Shown in pieces: positions 1-8,837 of a stretch of 64,000 nucleotides of DNA (position 1 is its first letter; each line of letters starts with the position of its first letter). The stretch is from the NCBI RefSeq assembly GCF_036250755.1, contig NZ_CP109583.1, positions 3,348,001 through 3,412,000 on the forward strand. The letters are read 5' to 3'. A program made the translations under genes and the position numbers. The stretch comes from Streptomyces uncialis. Lineage in GTDB: Bacteria > Actinomycetota > Actinomycetes > Streptomycetales > Streptomycetaceae. A model generated the notes under the pieces. The model was not told where the DNA came from and did no database searches. It was given only the letters and a program-made list of their open reading frames with translations.

Positions 1-320
1 ATCGTCACTGGACAGTAGCCCCGCGGCTCACCCACCAGGGGGACACGGTCGGGGGCGTCCCGCGGGCCCGCCGCGGACCGTCGGGCGCACCCTCCCGAAA
101 GGGCCTCGGCCCTTGGGGGGCCAAGGGTCGGACGGGTCCGGCACCGTCGCCCCCCGAGGGGGTTTGCCCGCCTTTGCGCACGGCAGATAATGCGATGCAT
201 TACCAAGTCTTTGCTTTGCGATGCCGCAACCTTCGGCGGCTTCGAGCGGTAGTCACGGCGTCCGAGGCGTCCACCGGGCTTCGCGGACAAACCGTTCGTC
301 CCCTGTTCTGAAGGAGCATC
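1..320. other. Upstream non-coding region of the first gene
   Basis: I see no convincing gene here. One frame reads a few residues and stops at positions 16-18, so the tail of a gene lying left of the window is possible but cannot be shown. A short hairpin is visible: CCCTTGG at 110-116 pairs with CCAAGGG at 121-127 around GGGG. A 13-bp palindrome, AATGC-GAT-GCATT, lies at 189-201 in a locally AT-richer patch that probably contains the promoter of the downstream secreted-protein gene. A ribosome binding site (AAGGAG) lies just before the ATG at 321. Confidence 0.35.
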
Positions 321-719
321 ATGTCCCTCCCCCTGACCCGCCGGATCGCTCAGGCCGCGCTGCTGCTCGCGGCGACAGCGGCACCCGTGGTCGGTGCGGC
401 CGGCTCCGCCAGCGCCGTCGACCTGCCCACCGCCGCCCCCCTGGGCGGGCTCTCCGCGCTCGACGGGGCCAACGTCGGCAACACCGTCGACGGCGCCGCG
501 ACCAATGCCGGCAAGACCGCCGGGGACGCCGGGAGCAAGGCCGTCAAGAAGGCCGTGCCGCAGGCCGGGAAGACCGTCGGCAAGGGCGCGAAGAAGGCCG
601 CGCCGGCCGCGCAGAAGACCGCGGGGAGCCTTGGCGGCGGCGCGGGTGAGGTGCTCGGTGGGGTGACCGGGTCCGCCGCCAAGGGTGGGCTGCCGGGTGG
701 TGGGCTTCCCCTCGGCTGA
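321..719 (+). CDS. Small secreted Lys/Ala/Gly-rich protein of unknown function
   Basis: This 132-residue protein begins with a clear Sec signal peptide: charged MSLPLTRR, a hydrophobic Ala/Leu stretch to about residue 28, and a likely AxA-type cleavage near GSASA. The mature part is low in complexity. Its middle (about residues 60-105) is a run of short segments rich in Lys, Ala and Gly such as KTAGDAGSKAVKKAV, and the tail is Gly/Leu-rich. It has no cysteines and no catalytic motif. The start is supported by AAGGAG about 6 bases upstream. Similar small exported proteins are common in Streptomyces, sometimes labelled as ATP-binding without visible support. It stands alone, followed by a repeat-filled gap. 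The basic amphipathic repeats would suit binding to cell-wall polymers, which is inference only. Confidence 0.75.
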   Translation: MSLPLTRRIAQAALLLAATAAPVVGAAGSASAVDLPTAAPLGGLSALDGANVGNTVDGAATNAGKTAGDAGSKAVKKAVPQAGKTVGKGAKKAAPAAQKTAGSLGGGAGEVLGGVTGSAAKGGLPGGGLPLG

Positions 720-769
720 TGCTGCCGCGGCGGGGTCCGGGGAGCCGTGCGGCTGCCTGGGCCCCGCCT

Positions 770-1190
770 TTGCGTGTCGCCTTCGCTTGCACTTCTGGGG
801 TTCCACACCCTGGCGTACCTGTTCCCGTACCGGTTCCCCGTGGGTGCGCAGTTTCTCGCAGGTCGCCTTCGCTTGCGCTTCTGGGGTTCCACACCTGGGC
901 GTCGCCACGTCCGTGCGGGTCGCTCGTGGGGCGCAGTTCCCCGCGCCCCTAGGTCTTCCCTGGTGGGCGTACCTGTTCCTGTGCGGGTCGCTCGTGGGTG
1001 CGCAGTTCCTCGCGCCCCTTAGGTCAACTCACCTGGGCGTCGCCACGTCCGTGCGGGGCGTTCGTGGGGCGCAGTTCCCCGCGCCCCTGGGGTTCCACAC
1101 CTGGGCCGACTTGTTCCTGTGCGGGTACTGACGTGGGTGCGCGGTTCCTCGCGCCCCTTTGGGGCCCTCGTGGGCGTGCCCCCTCCGTGC
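770..1190. repeat. Intergenic repeat cluster 1
   Basis: The gap between the secreted-protein gene and dapC is filled by alternating copies of two short motifs. One is GCGCAGTTCCCCGCGCCCCT and close variants, seen near 931, 999, 1069 and 1140 with degenerate copies near 846. The other is GTCGCCTTCGCTTGCGC or similar, near 778 and 863. Between them a looser phrase related to GGGGTTCCACACCTGGGCGT recurs. Reading frames through this tract are open only because of base composition, and I do not call genes in them. The same motifs recur in at least five other gaps of this window. Confidence 0.8.
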
Positions 1191-1201
1191 GGGGAGTGGG
1201 G

Positions 1202-2305
1202 TCAGGTGAGGCGGGTGGCTGCTGCGGTTACCCGGTCATCGGTGGCTGTGAGGGCGATGCGGATGTGGCGGGCGCCCGCCTCACCGTAGAAGTCGCCGGG
1301 GGCCGCGAGGATGCCCAGGGTGGCCAGGTGGGCCACGGTGTCCCAGCAGGGCTCGTCGCGGGTGGCCCACAGATAGAGGCTGGCCTCGCTGTGGTCGATA
1401 CGGAAGCCCGCGGCTTCCAGCGCCGTGCGCAGGGTGGCGCGGCGGGCCAGGTAGCGGGCGCGCTGCTCCTGGACATGGGTGTCGTCGGAGAGGGCCGCGA
1501 CGACGGCGGCCTGGGTGGGCGCCGAGGTCATCATGCCGCCGTGCTTGCGCAGCTGGAGCAGCGGGCCGAGGACGGCCTCGTCGCCCGCGACGAACGCGGC
1601 CCGGTACCCCGCGAGGTTGGACCGCTTGGACAGCGAGTGGACGGCCACCAGACCCTGGTGGGAGTCGCCGCACACGTCCGGGTGGAGCACCGACACCGGG
1701 TCGGCCTCCCAGCCCAGCTCCAGGTAGCACTCGTCGGAGACGACCAGCACGCCGTGCGCACGCGCCCAGGCGACGGTTTCGGCGAGTTCCGCGCGGGACA
1801 GCACCCGGCCCGTCGGGTTCGACGGGGAGTTCAGCCACAGCAGCCGCAGACCGGTGGGATCGAGGTCGAGGGGGTTGTCGTACGTGACGTACTCGGCGCG
1901 GGCCAGGCGCGCGCCGACCTCGTACGTGGGGTACGCCAGGCGCGGGTAGGCGACCTTGTCCCCGGGGCCGAGGCCCAGTTGGGTGGGCAGCCAGGCGACG
2001 AACTCCTTGGAGCCGACGACCGGCAGGACGCCCTTGTGGGTGAGCCCCTTCGCGCCGAGCCGCCGCGCGCACCAGCCGGTGAGCGCGTCCCGCAGCTGCG
2101 GGGTGCCCCAGACGGTGGGATAGCCCGGTGAGTCGGCCGCCGCGACCAGCGCCTTCTGGATCAGGTCCGGGACGGGGTCCACGGGGGTGCCGACGGAGAG
2201 GTCGACGATGCCGTCCGGGTGGGCGGCGGCCGTCGCCTTGTACGGCTCCAGCCTGTCCCACGGGAAGACGGGCAGACGGTCGACGGGCGCTTCGGTCGCG
2301 GACAC
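1202..2305 (-). CDS. dapC: Succinyldiaminopimelate transaminase (DapC)
   Basis: This is a 367-residue class I/II PLP-dependent aminotransferase of the actinobacterial DapC type. It converts N-succinyl-2-amino-6-oxopimelate to N-succinyl-L,L-diaminopimelate in lysine and peptidoglycan synthesis. Visible hallmarks are the N-terminal PWDRLEPYKATAAAHPDGIV followed by DLSVGTP, the NSPSNPTG motif at about 160-167, VSDECY soon after, and the PLP-lysine motif SLSKRSNLAG with Lys about 227. I chose the GTG at 2305 because longer starts would run through the perfect hairpin at 2372-2414 and into fdxA, and because homologs begin close to this point. The gene follows fdxA on the same strand across that hairpin, so it probably has its own promoter or relies on read-through. 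Confidence 0.92.
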   Translation of the reverse strand: MSATEAPVDRLPVFPWDRLEPYKATAAAHPDGIVDLSVGTPVDPVPDLIQKALVAAADSPGYPTVWGTPQLRDALTGWCARRLGAKGLTHKGVLPVVGSKEFVAWLPTQLGLGPGDKVAYPRLAYPTYEVGARLARAEYVTYDNPLDLDPTGLRLLWLNSPSNPTGRVLSRAELAETVAWARAHGVLVVSDECYLELGWEADPVSVLHPDVCGDSHQGLVAVHSLSKRSNLAGYRAAFVAGDEAVLGPLLQLRKHGGMMTSAPTQAAVVAALSDDTHVQEQRARYLARRATLRTALEAAGFRIDHSEASLYLWATRDEPCWDTVAHLATLGILAAPGDFYGEAGARHIRIALTATDDRVTAAATRLT

Positions 2306-2371
2306 GGGATCAGATCGCTTTCTGCCGGGCGCGGGGCGGGGCTGTGCGGGGGACTCGGCCGGGGGCACGGA

Positions 2372-2414
2372 CACCACGGTCCCGTACGACGGCGGGCCGT
2401 ACGGGACCGTGGTG
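2372..2414 (-). terminator. Hairpin between fdxA and dapC
   Basis: A perfect 17-bp inverted repeat (2372-2388 with 2398-2414) encloses a 9-base loop. It begins 22 bases after the fdxA stop codon and precedes the dapC start. There is no T-run, which is normal for Streptomyces terminators. It probably ends the fdxA transcript or lowers read-through into dapC. Confidence 0.8.
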
Positions 2415-2435
2415 GTGCGTGGGTGGGTGGACCGC

Positions 2436-2756
2436 CTACTGGTTCTGCGGCGGCAGTGCGGCGATGAAGGGGTGGTCACGTTCGATCAGCCCGAGCTTGC
2501 TGGCACCACCGGGGGAGCCGAGCTCGTCGAAGTACTCGACGTTCGCCTTGTAGTAGTCCTTCCACTCCTCCGGGGTGTCGTCCTCGTAGAAGATCGCCTC
2601 GACCGGGCAGACCGGCTCACAGGCACCGCAGTCGACGCATTCGTCCGGGTGGATGTACAAGGACCGCGAGCCCTCGTAGATGCAGTCGACCGGGCACTCC
2701 TCGATGCACGCCTTGTCCTTGACGTCGACACAAGGCTGCGCGATGACGTAGGTCAC
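2436..2756 (-). CDS. fdxA: 7Fe ferredoxin FdxA
   Basis: This is a 106-residue soluble electron carrier of the 3Fe-4S/4Fe-4S seven-iron class found in actinobacteria and some proteobacteria. The N-terminal half shows the spaced cysteines of CVDVKDKACIEECPVDC for the 3Fe-4S side, and then CVDCGACEPVCPVEAIF for the 4Fe-4S cluster. The C-terminal extension (EEWKDYYKANVEYFDEL, then GSPGGASKLG) is typical of this family. The GTG at 2756 is the right start because GAGGAGGAAC lies 8-10 bases upstream and the protein then begins VTYVIAQPCVD, as family members do. A longer in-frame start at 2843 would add an unrelated Arg-rich leader. It is divergent from the acetyltransferase gene at 2897. Redox partners cannot be read from this context. 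Confidence 0.95.
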   Translation of the reverse strand: MTYVIAQPCVDVKDKACIEECPVDCIYEGSRSLYIHPDECVDCGACEPVCPVEAIFYEDDTPEEWKDYYKANVEYFDELGSPGGASKLGLIERDHPFIAALPPQNQ

Positions 2757-2896
2757 GCTGTCGTTCCTCCTCGATAGGGCGCTGGCGGGCCTCCATAGGC
2801 TCCGCCGCCTGGCGCGCGGGAGCGCGGCGTCGTCGATGCCCACACCTAGTATCTCCGTTCTGGGGCATGATCCGAACAGGAGGGGTGGACAGAACC

Positions 2897-3904
2897 GTGG
2901 AATTCGGCACGCCAGGGCGGCTTGAGGTCCGTATCACACCTGCTGACGTGGGCAAACGCGTCTCGATTCGCAGACTCCACCACTCGGCGGAAGATGCGGC
3001 GAAGTTCACCGACACGGTCGGGGTTCTCACATCCTGGGACGCCGGTGTCCTCATGGTGACCAGGCGCACCGGGGAGGCCGTCCGGATCGCCGAATCGTCC
3101 CTGGTGGCGGGGAAGGTCGTCCCGGACGTCCCGGCGCGGCGGCGGGGTCCGGCGGCCTCGTACGAGGAGCTGGCGCGGGTCGCGGCGCGGTCCTGGCAGC
3201 CGGTCGAGAGCGGACGCCTCGGGGACTGGGAGCTGCGGGCCGCCGGGGGATTCACCCGGCGCGCCAACTCGGTGCTGCCGCTCGGTGATCCGGGAGTACC
3301 GCTGGACGAGGCCCTGACGCGGGTACGGGAGTGGTACGCGGCACGGGAGTTGCCCGCGTACGTCCAGACCGCCACCGGGTCCCCCGGGGCCCAGGACGCG
3401 CTCCACTCGGAGTTGACGTCCCGTGGCTGGCTCGTGGAGGTGTCGGCGGAGCTGCGGACCGGCGCGCTGGCGCCGCTCGCGGACACGGGCGCCGGGCCCG
3501 GAGCCGTACGGCTGGAGCGGGGTTTCGACGACGGCTGGCTGCGCCGGTACCAGCGTTCCCCGGAGTCCGGGGAGACGGTGCGCCGGGTGCTCGCGGCGGG
3601 TCCGTCGGTGTGGTTCGCGTCGGTCGGCGGCGGGGCGGGCGAGGTACCCGCAGCGATCGGGCGCTGTGTCGTGGACGGCCGCTGGGCCGGGTTCATGGCC
3701 GTCGAGGTCGACCCCGGGCAGCGGCGGCGGGGGCTGGGCACGGCCGTGATGGCCGCGCTCGCCGGTCGGGCGCTCGCGGAGGGCGCGTCGGCGGCCTGGC
3801 TCCAGGTCGAGGCGGACAACACGGCGGCGCGCGCGATGTACGACCGCGCGGGGTGCCGTACCCATCACACGTATCACCACCACCGGGCGCCCGAAGGGCC
3901 CTGA
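2897..3904 (+). CDS. GNAT-family N-acetyltransferase with N-terminal SH3-like domain
   Basis: This 335-residue protein has two parts. Residues about 5-75 (beginning RLEVRITPADVGKRVSIRR) resemble the small beta-barrel found at the front of Rv0428c-like actinobacterial acetyltransferases. The rest is a GNAT domain whose acetyl-CoA motif VDPGQRRRGLG lies at about 271-281, followed by the NTAARAMYDRAGC signature. The GTG at 2897 is favoured because AGGAGGGG lies 8-9 bases before it, whereas the upstream in-frame ATG at 2867 has no binding site and overlaps that element. The C-terminus is His-rich (HHTYHHHR). The substrate cannot be predicted. It is divergent from fdxA and is followed by the SirB1-type gene after about 140 bases. 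Confidence 0.87.
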   Translation: MEFGTPGRLEVRITPADVGKRVSIRRLHHSAEDAAKFTDTVGVLTSWDAGVLMVTRRTGEAVRIAESSLVAGKVVPDVPARRRGPAASYEELARVAARSWQPVESGRLGDWELRAAGGFTRRANSVLPLGDPGVPLDEALTRVREWYAARELPAYVQTATGSPGAQDALHSELTSRGWLVEVSAELRTGALAPLADTGAGPGAVRLERGFDDGWLRRYQRSPESGETVRRVLAAGPSVWFASVGGGAGEVPAAIGRCVVDGRWAGFMAVEVDPGQRRRGLGTAVMAALAGRALAEGASAAWLQVEADNTAARAMYDRAGCRTHHTYHHHRAPEGP

Positions 3905-4044
3905 GCGGCGTTTGGCGGGCCCGGGGGCCGCGGTGGGCTTCACCGGGAGCCCCGGGCCCCCGGGGGACGGTCACGGGCCGCCGGGAGGTCCGTGCGGGGG
4001 CGGGGGACAGCGGGGGCAGGACGAGAGAGGGACGGACGGCGGAC

Positions 4045-4869
4045 GTGCGGGAGAGCGAGTGGCGGCGGAGGTTCGCCGAGGAGGCCAGGGCCGAACGCCC
4101 GGATCTGGCGACGATGTGCCTGCTCATCGGGGCCGAGGCCGATCCGGCGCGGACCGCGGCCGATCTGGACGCGGCGCACGCGGAACTCGACCGGCTGGCG
4201 GGCGAGCTCCCCTACCGGCCCGGCGGCGCGCGGGAGTGGGCCGTGGCCGTCGGGGAACTCCTCGGCGGGCGGTACGGGTACCGGGGCGCCCCGGAGGACT
4301 ACCGGCGGCTCACGTCGTCACTGCTGCCGGAGGTGCTGGAGCGGCGGCGCGGGCTGCCGATCCTGCTGTCCGTGGTGTGGCTGGAGGTCGCCCGCCGGGC
4401 CGGGGCGCCGGTGTACGGGGTGGCGCTGCCGGGGCACTTCGTGGTCGGGTTCGGGCCGCCCGGGGAGCAGGTGCTCGCTGATCCGTTCGACGGCGGGCGG
4501 CTGCTGACCGGGGATGACGCCGAGGCGCTGGTCAGGGGTGCGACGGGGGCGCCGCTCGATCCCTCGGCGCTGCGGCCCGCCGATCCGCTGGAGATCGTCA
4601 CCCGCGTCCTCGACAACATCCGCGTGTGGGCGCGGGAAAGGCCCGAGCGGTCGGACGTGTCGCTGTGGGCGGTCGAGCTGGCGCTGACGCTGCCCTCGCA
4701 TCCGGCGCGGCTGCGCTACGAGCGGGCCCAGCTGCTGGTGCGGCGGGGCGATTTCCCCGGCGGCGCGGCGGAGCTGGAGGCGTACGCGGAGGTGGTCGCG
4801 GCGGTCGACCCGGACGCGGCCCGGGAGCTGCTGGCGCAGGCCCTCGCCGCGCGGGCGCTGCTGAACTGA
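4045..4869 (+). CDS. SirB1/YchA-type transglutaminase-like protein
   Basis: This 274-residue protein has the layout of the SirB1 family: a helical N-terminal part, a transglutaminase-like core at about 100-145 (RRGLPILLSVVWLEVARRAG, then APVYGVALPGHFVVGFG) and a C-terminal TPR-like region in which ERAQLLVRRGDFPGGAAELE resembles one repeat. In the core the usual catalytic Cys position appears to be Ser (ILLSVVWLEVARR), as in many members, so a classical protease or transglutaminase reaction is unlikely. The role of the family is not settled. The GTG at 4045 begins the conserved part. The upstream in-frame stretch is an open shadow of the acetyltransferase gene. Only a weak purine-rich ribosome site is seen. 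Confidence 0.8.
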   Translation: MRESEWRRRFAEEARAERPDLATMCLLIGAEADPARTAADLDAAHAELDRLAGELPYRPGGAREWAVAVGELLGGRYGYRGAPEDYRRLTSSLLPEVLERRRGLPILLSVVWLEVARRAGAPVYGVALPGHFVVGFGPPGEQVLADPFDGGRLLTGDDAEALVRGATGAPLDPSALRPADPLEIVTRVLDNIRVWARERPERSDVSLWAVELALTLPSHPARLRYERAQLLVRRGDFPGGAAELEAYAEVVAAVDPDAARELLAQALAARALLN

Positions 4870-5175
4870 GCGGGGAGCCCGAGGGCGGGCGGGCGTCCGA
4901 CGGCGGGCGGGCCGGGTGGCTCGTCCGGCGGGCCCTGGCGCCTCGTCCGGCGGGTGTCCGTCCGGCCCGCGCGGGCTCGTCCATCGGTGACCGGCCCGCG
5001 CGGCTGGTCCGGCAGGTGACCAGCCCGCGCGCGGCTGGTCCGCAGGCGGCCAGGCCATGCACCACCCACGCGCCACCCACCGCCCGTCCCCGCCCGTCCG
5101 GGCCGTTCGCCGCTGGAACCGGGTCCGCCCCCGGCGGAGGGCCGGGGGCGGACGCGGATGTGCGGGATGTGCGGG
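4870..5175. other. Gene-free gap between convergent genes
   Basis: This gap of about 300 bases separates the convergent SirB1-type and peptidoglycan-binding-like genes. It is extremely GC-rich and contains imperfect direct repeats built on CCGGCGGGC and on GACCxGCCCGCGCGGCTGGTCC (two copies, near 4989 and 5020). I see no supported gene and no clean terminator. The repeats could form several alternative hairpins. Confidence 0.4.
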
Positions 5176-7095
5176 TCAGGACGGGTTCAGGGGGATGTCG
5201 ACGGTGCGTTCCATGCCGGTGGCGCGGAGGGCCTGCTTGAGGGCGACGGCCACGTCCTGGGGGGTGACGGGGGTCTTCTCGCCCGTGCCCCGGGTGATCA
5301 GGACTCCGTCGAAGGTGCTGCCGTACAGCTCCTCAAGGGCCTTCAGGTCGTAGGTGTCGACGAGCTTGCCGTCCACCGCCTTCACGCCGATGATCTTCGG
5401 CAGCGAGAGGTCGGGGCCGAAGGGGATGCCCTGGCCGCCCGCCGTGATCTTCACCAGACCGGACATCGCGGGCCGGGCGAAGTCCTTCATCATCCGGTCG
5501 ACCTCGGCCTTGCTGATCGTGGGCTCCCGGTCGGTGACCGCGAGCCGCACCGGGGTGGACCGGCCCGTGCGGACCTGGGTGCGGTACGCCTCCTCGACGG
5601 CCGGGAGGGAGCTCTTCACGTCGATGCCCTTGCCCGGCTTGCCGTAGACCGCGACGGCCTTGCCCGGCTCGAAGCGGATCGTGCCGTCACCCGCCCCGGT
5701 GCCCGCCCCGGCGGCGCGTTCCAGCTGGACCTGGAGCTTCTCCGTGTCGACGGGCATCTCCGGGGACACCACCCGCTCCTCCCCGAACAGCGAGGTCACG
5801 ACGGAGACCGGGTGGTAGTCGCTGCCCGCGGCGGAGGCCACCGTGGCGGCGGTGTCGAGAGTGAGGCCCGACTGGTCGGGGCGCAGCGGGACGTTCTCGC
5901 CGTCGACGGAGAGCTGGAGCGGCTTGGCGATCCGCTCGCCGAGCGCCGCTTCGAGCTTCTTGACGGCCTCGTCACGGGTGCCGCCGCCGATGTCGACCCC
6001 GAGGACGGTGGTGCCCTTGGGGACGTCGGAGTGGTTGAGGAGCAGCCCGGCGCCGTAGGTCCCCCCGGCCGCGACGACGAGCAGGACGCAGAGCATGACG
6101 AGCTTGCTGCGGCCCTTCTTCTTCGGGCGGGGCGCGGCAGGCTTGGCGCCGCCGCCCGCCGGGGGCTCCGGTGTCCGCGGCTGGGTCCGCGGGCCGGTGC
6201 CGTCCGCTGCCGGGCCGGCCGGGAACGCGTCGTCCCGCGCGGCGGGCACCACGGGGATCCCGCTGGTGAGGGTGTGTCCGGAGACGTTCTCACCGGGTCC
6301 GCCGGGGGCACCGTCGAGGGGGCCGCCGGGGGCGCCCGGCTGGAGCGGGGCGAGCTGCTGCGGGGTGAGGATCGCGGTGTCGTCGCTCATCCTGGGCGCG
6401 GCCGCGCCGGGGGTCCGGGGGAGTTCGCCGGTGGCCTCGGGTCCCGCTTCGGGCGGGCCGGGGGTGAAGTACGGCAGGTCGCCGCCCTGCGACTGCGGGC
6501 CGCCGACGGGCAGCCCGCCGAGGTTGCCGCCGCCGGTGGCGGGGCCCCGGGCCCCGGGCCGCGCGGCTGCGGGCGGCGGGGTGCGCTGGGCGGGGGCCGC
6601 CGGGAGCGCGGCGGGTGAACCGCCGTGCTCGCCGGTGCCGTTCTGCTCGGGGGTGCCCGGACCGCCGCGTGGCGCGCCGGACTTGCGGGGCGCGAACCAC
6701 TCGCTCGTCTTGTCCGGGCGTCCGGGCTCGCCGGGTGCGCCCGGTCCGGGCGGTGCGGCGGGGCCCGGGGTCCCGGGGGCCGGGGCGCCGGGCAGCCGGG
6801 TGGCCCCGGTGTCCGGTTCGGCGGCGGGTCCGGCGTTGATGTCGGACACGGGGGTCCGCATCACGACCGGCGGAATCGGCCGGGAACCGGGGATGTTGAT
6901 CCGGACCCGGGTGGTCAGGGTCGTCTCGGTCTTGCGGTCCTCTGCGGGAGCGTCGACACTCTGGCGCTCGTTGTCCGCTCCGACCGCTGCGGCACCACCC
7001 TCGGTGGGTGTGCCGTACGGCGGCGTACCCGAGGGGTACGCGGCTCCGCCGCGCCCCTGGGGCCCGGAGGACGAACTGTCAGTTTCACGACTCAA
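5176..7095 (-). CDS. Membrane-anchored protein with YoaR-like putative peptidoglycan-binding domain
   Basis: This 639-residue protein has three zones. Residues 1 to about 325 are a long disordered Pro/Gly/Ala-rich cytoplasmic region. A basic stretch (PRPKKKGRSK) then precedes a single transmembrane helix at about 330-352. The extracellular C-terminal part carries the repeat GVDIGGGTRDEAVKKLEAAL that marks the YoaR-type putative peptidoglycan-binding domain found next to VanW domains, and then a second related region. No VanW domain follows, so the protein probably binds the wall rather than modifying it. I favour the TTG at 7095 because GGGAG lies about 8 bases before it and the sequence from SRETDSSSSGP onward looks like the conserved beginning. 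An ATG at 7191 in the same frame is the alternative. It lies downstream of mshB and a small membrane gene on the same strand. Confidence 0.8.
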   Translation of the reverse strand: MSRETDSSSSGPQGRGGAAYPSGTPPYGTPTEGGAAAVGADNERQSVDAPAEDRKTETTLTTRVRINIPGSRPIPPVVMRTPVSDINAGPAAEPDTGATRLPGAPAPGTPGPAAPPGPGAPGEPGRPDKTSEWFAPRKSGAPRGGPGTPEQNGTGEHGGSPAALPAAPAQRTPPPAAARPGARGPATGGGNLGGLPVGGPQSQGGDLPYFTPGPPEAGPEATGELPRTPGAAAPRMSDDTAILTPQQLAPLQPGAPGGPLDGAPGGPGENVSGHTLTSGIPVVPAARDDAFPAGPAADGTGPRTQPRTPEPPAGGGAKPAAPRPKKKGRSKLVMLCVLLVVAAGGTYGAGLLLNHSDVPKGTTVLGVDIGGGTRDEAVKKLEAALGERIAKPLQLSVDGENVPLRPDQSGLTLDTAATVASAAGSDYHPVSVVTSLFGEERVVSPEMPVDTEKLQVQLERAAGAGTGAGDGTIRFEPGKAVAVYGKPGKGIDVKSSLPAVEEAYRTQVRTGRSTPVRLAVTDREPTISKAEVDRMMKDFARPAMSGLVKITAGGQGIPFGPDLSLPKIIGVKAVDGKLVDTYDLKALEELYGSTFDGVLITRGTGEKTPVTPQDVAVALKQALRATGMERTVDIPLNPS

Positions 7096-7275
7096 GGCAG
7101 GATCTCCCGGTTGGCTCCACCGCCCGACTCGACCTCGCTCTGGGGTTTCCCCGGCCGGAGGTTGGGGAAGCTCGGCGGCGCGCACCACCATACTGGCCGC
7201 GGGCGGCCCGCGAACTGCGGCACTGGGTGAAACCCGTACCGTTCCCGGGCCGTCGTGCTACGGCGAAGTGGTACG

Positions 7276-7716
7276 TCACTTCCCAAGTCGGGAGGGAACG
7301 CCACCCGGTTGCACCCTCGCGCCGAGGGTGGCGGACATCACAGCGACCGCGATCCCGCCGAGAAGATACACGTACGAGCCGACCCCGGTGGCGAAGAGGA
7401 AGTCGCCTTCCGGGCGGCTGGAGGTCAGCAGGACGACCATGACGAGCCAGCCGGCGGCGGGGGCGACCGCTCCGCCGCGGGTGCGGGTGAGGAACGAGCC
7501 GCCGAGGAACAGTCCGGCCGTGCCGGCGAGCGCGAGCAGCAACCCACCCGGGAACAGCCCGCCTTGGACGAGTGAGCCCGCCACGCCGATCACCAGGCCC
7601 AGGGCGAAGAGCACCGCGTAGGCGGCGATCCGGGCCGGGGGCGGCGGGCCCTGGAGCAGGAAGCCGCCCGGGGCGGGACCGCCGCCGGCCGCGGCGCCCG
7701 GCCGGTCGCCGCTCAT
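7276..7716 (-). CDS. DUF6113-type four-helix membrane protein
   Basis: This 146-residue integral membrane protein has a short Pro/Gly-rich N-terminus and four predicted membrane helices, beginning about residues 28 ([18 protein letters not shown]), 55, 85 and 115. There are no catalytic motifs. Its ATG overlaps the last four bases of mshB (ATGA), so the two are translationally coupled and probably co-transcribed. The pairing of this family with mshB is recurrent in Streptomyces, but no function is established. A role linked to mycothiol metabolism is inference from position only. Confidence 0.85.
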   Translation of the reverse strand: MSGDRPGAAAGGGPAPGGFLLQGPPPPARIAAYAVLFALGLVIGVAGSLVQGGLFPGGLLLALAGTAGLFLGGSFLTRTRGGAVAPAAGWLVMVVLLTSSRPEGDFLFATGVGSYVYLLGGIAVAVMSATLGARVQPGGVPSRLGK

Positions 7717-8690
7717 CGGACCTGGCTCCGGCCGCCGGGCGCGCCGGACGTGCCCGCGGGCCGCCCGTCCGTGTGGCCGTTGCGGGCGGCGGGCGGGGCG
7801 GGGGACGCGCCGGTGATCCCGGCGAACAGATCCGTCTCGGGGGCGCCCGCGGCGGTGCCGCGCGCCAACTCGTAGTATTCGGTGGCGAACAGCGGCTGCG
7901 CCAGCTGGTTGGAGAGCGCGAACCAGGGGCCCTCGACCACGACCTGGGTGACATGGGCGCGCATCGCGTCGGCCTTGCGGGTCGCGTAGGCGCTGCCGTC
8001 GATGACGGTGGTGACCGTCTCGTCGGCGGCGACCCCCGGGACGTCCCCGACCTCGGCGGCCCGGGGGAACGGCAGACCGGGCAGGGCCGCGTCGAGCCGG
8101 GCGAAGCCGTCCTCGGCGACCGACCTCGGGACGCGGTTCCAGTAGATCTTCTCGATGGTGTGCGGTTCACCGAGGTCACGGCGGTACGCGCGTTCACCCG
8201 CGAGGTCGGCGGCGCGGACGGCGACCCGGTGCGCCTTGACGTGGTCGGGGTGGCCGTAGCCGCCGTCGGGGTCGTAGGTGACCAGGACCTGCGGGCGGAC
8301 CTCGCGGATGATCTCGACCAGATGGGCGGCGGCCTCGTCCAGGTCGGCGCTCCAGAAGGAGCCCTCGCGGCGGTTCTGGGGCAGGCCGGTCATACCGGAG
8401 TCGCGATAGCGGCCGGCACCCCCGAGATAACGATGATCATGGACGCCGAGGGCCTGCATGGCGGCCGCCAGCTCGCCGGCCCGGTGGGCGCCCAGGACGT
8501 CCTCCCGGTCGGCGGTCAGCCGCCCCAGACCGGGCGGGATGACCTCGCCCTCCTCGCCCAGGGTGCAGGTGACCAGGGTCACGCGGGCGCCTTCGGCCGC
8601 GTACTTGGCCATGGTGGCCCCGTTGGTGATCGACTCGTCGTCGGGGTGCGCGTGCACGAGGAGCAGGCGCCGCGCGGGCAGTTCCATCAT
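7713..8690 (-). CDS. mshB: Mycothiol biosynthesis deacetylase MshB
   Basis: This 325-residue zinc-dependent LmbE/PIG-L-family deacetylase removes the acetyl group from GlcNAc-inositol to give GlcN-inositol in mycothiol synthesis, the main thiol redox buffer of actinobacteria. The zinc motif HAHPDDE is at residues 13-19 and HPDHV at about 147-151. The stretch [14 protein letters not shown] distinguishes MshB from other LmbE proteins, including the closely related Mca. The gene appears to be leaderless: there is no ribosome site, and TAGGCT, a good -10 element, lies only six bases before the ATG. It overlaps the downstream membrane gene by four bases. Confidence 0.95.
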   Translation of the reverse strand: MMELPARRLLLVHAHPDDESITNGATMAKYAAEGARVTLVTCTLGEEGEVIPPGLGRLTADREDVLGAHRAGELAAAMQALGVHDHRYLGGAGRYRDSGMTGLPQNRREGSFWSADLDEAAAHLVEIIREVRPQVLVTYDPDGGYGHPDHVKAHRVAVRAADLAGERAYRRDLGEPHTIEKIYWNRVPRSVAEDGFARLDAALPGLPFPRAAEVGDVPGVAADETVTTVIDGSAYATRKADAMRAHVTQVVVEGPWFALSNQLAQPLFATEYYELARGTAAGAPETDLFAGITGASPAPPAARNGHTDGRPAGTSGAPGGRSQVR

Positions 8691-8696
8691 GTGGAC

Positions 8697-8702
8697 AGCC
8701 TA
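8697..8702 (-). promoter_or_regulatory. Probable -10 element of mshB (leaderless)
   Basis: Read on the minus strand, TAGGCT lies 6 bases before the mshB ATG. That places transcription initiation at or next to the start codon. No Shine-Dalgarno sequence is present. The -35 region is not clear. Confidence 0.5.
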
Positions 8703-8837
8703 CGATTCCGAGGCGGATCTTCGCCGGAGAACGTCCCGGTACCCCGGACGCGGGCGGCCGGGGGGGGTACGCGCTGTTCCTCGCGCCCCGGTCAGGGGCG
8801 GGCCCCACGCGCCTGGGCGGGCGCGGCGGGGCGGCGG

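Noticed and set aside
2306..2479. Longer N-terminus for DapC starting at 2479
   Set aside because: It would include a 17-bp perfect terminator hairpin and the end of fdxA.
2757..2843. Longer N-terminus for FdxA starting at 2843
   Set aside because: The extra residues are Arg-rich and unlike the family, and a strong ribosome site marks the GTG at 2756.
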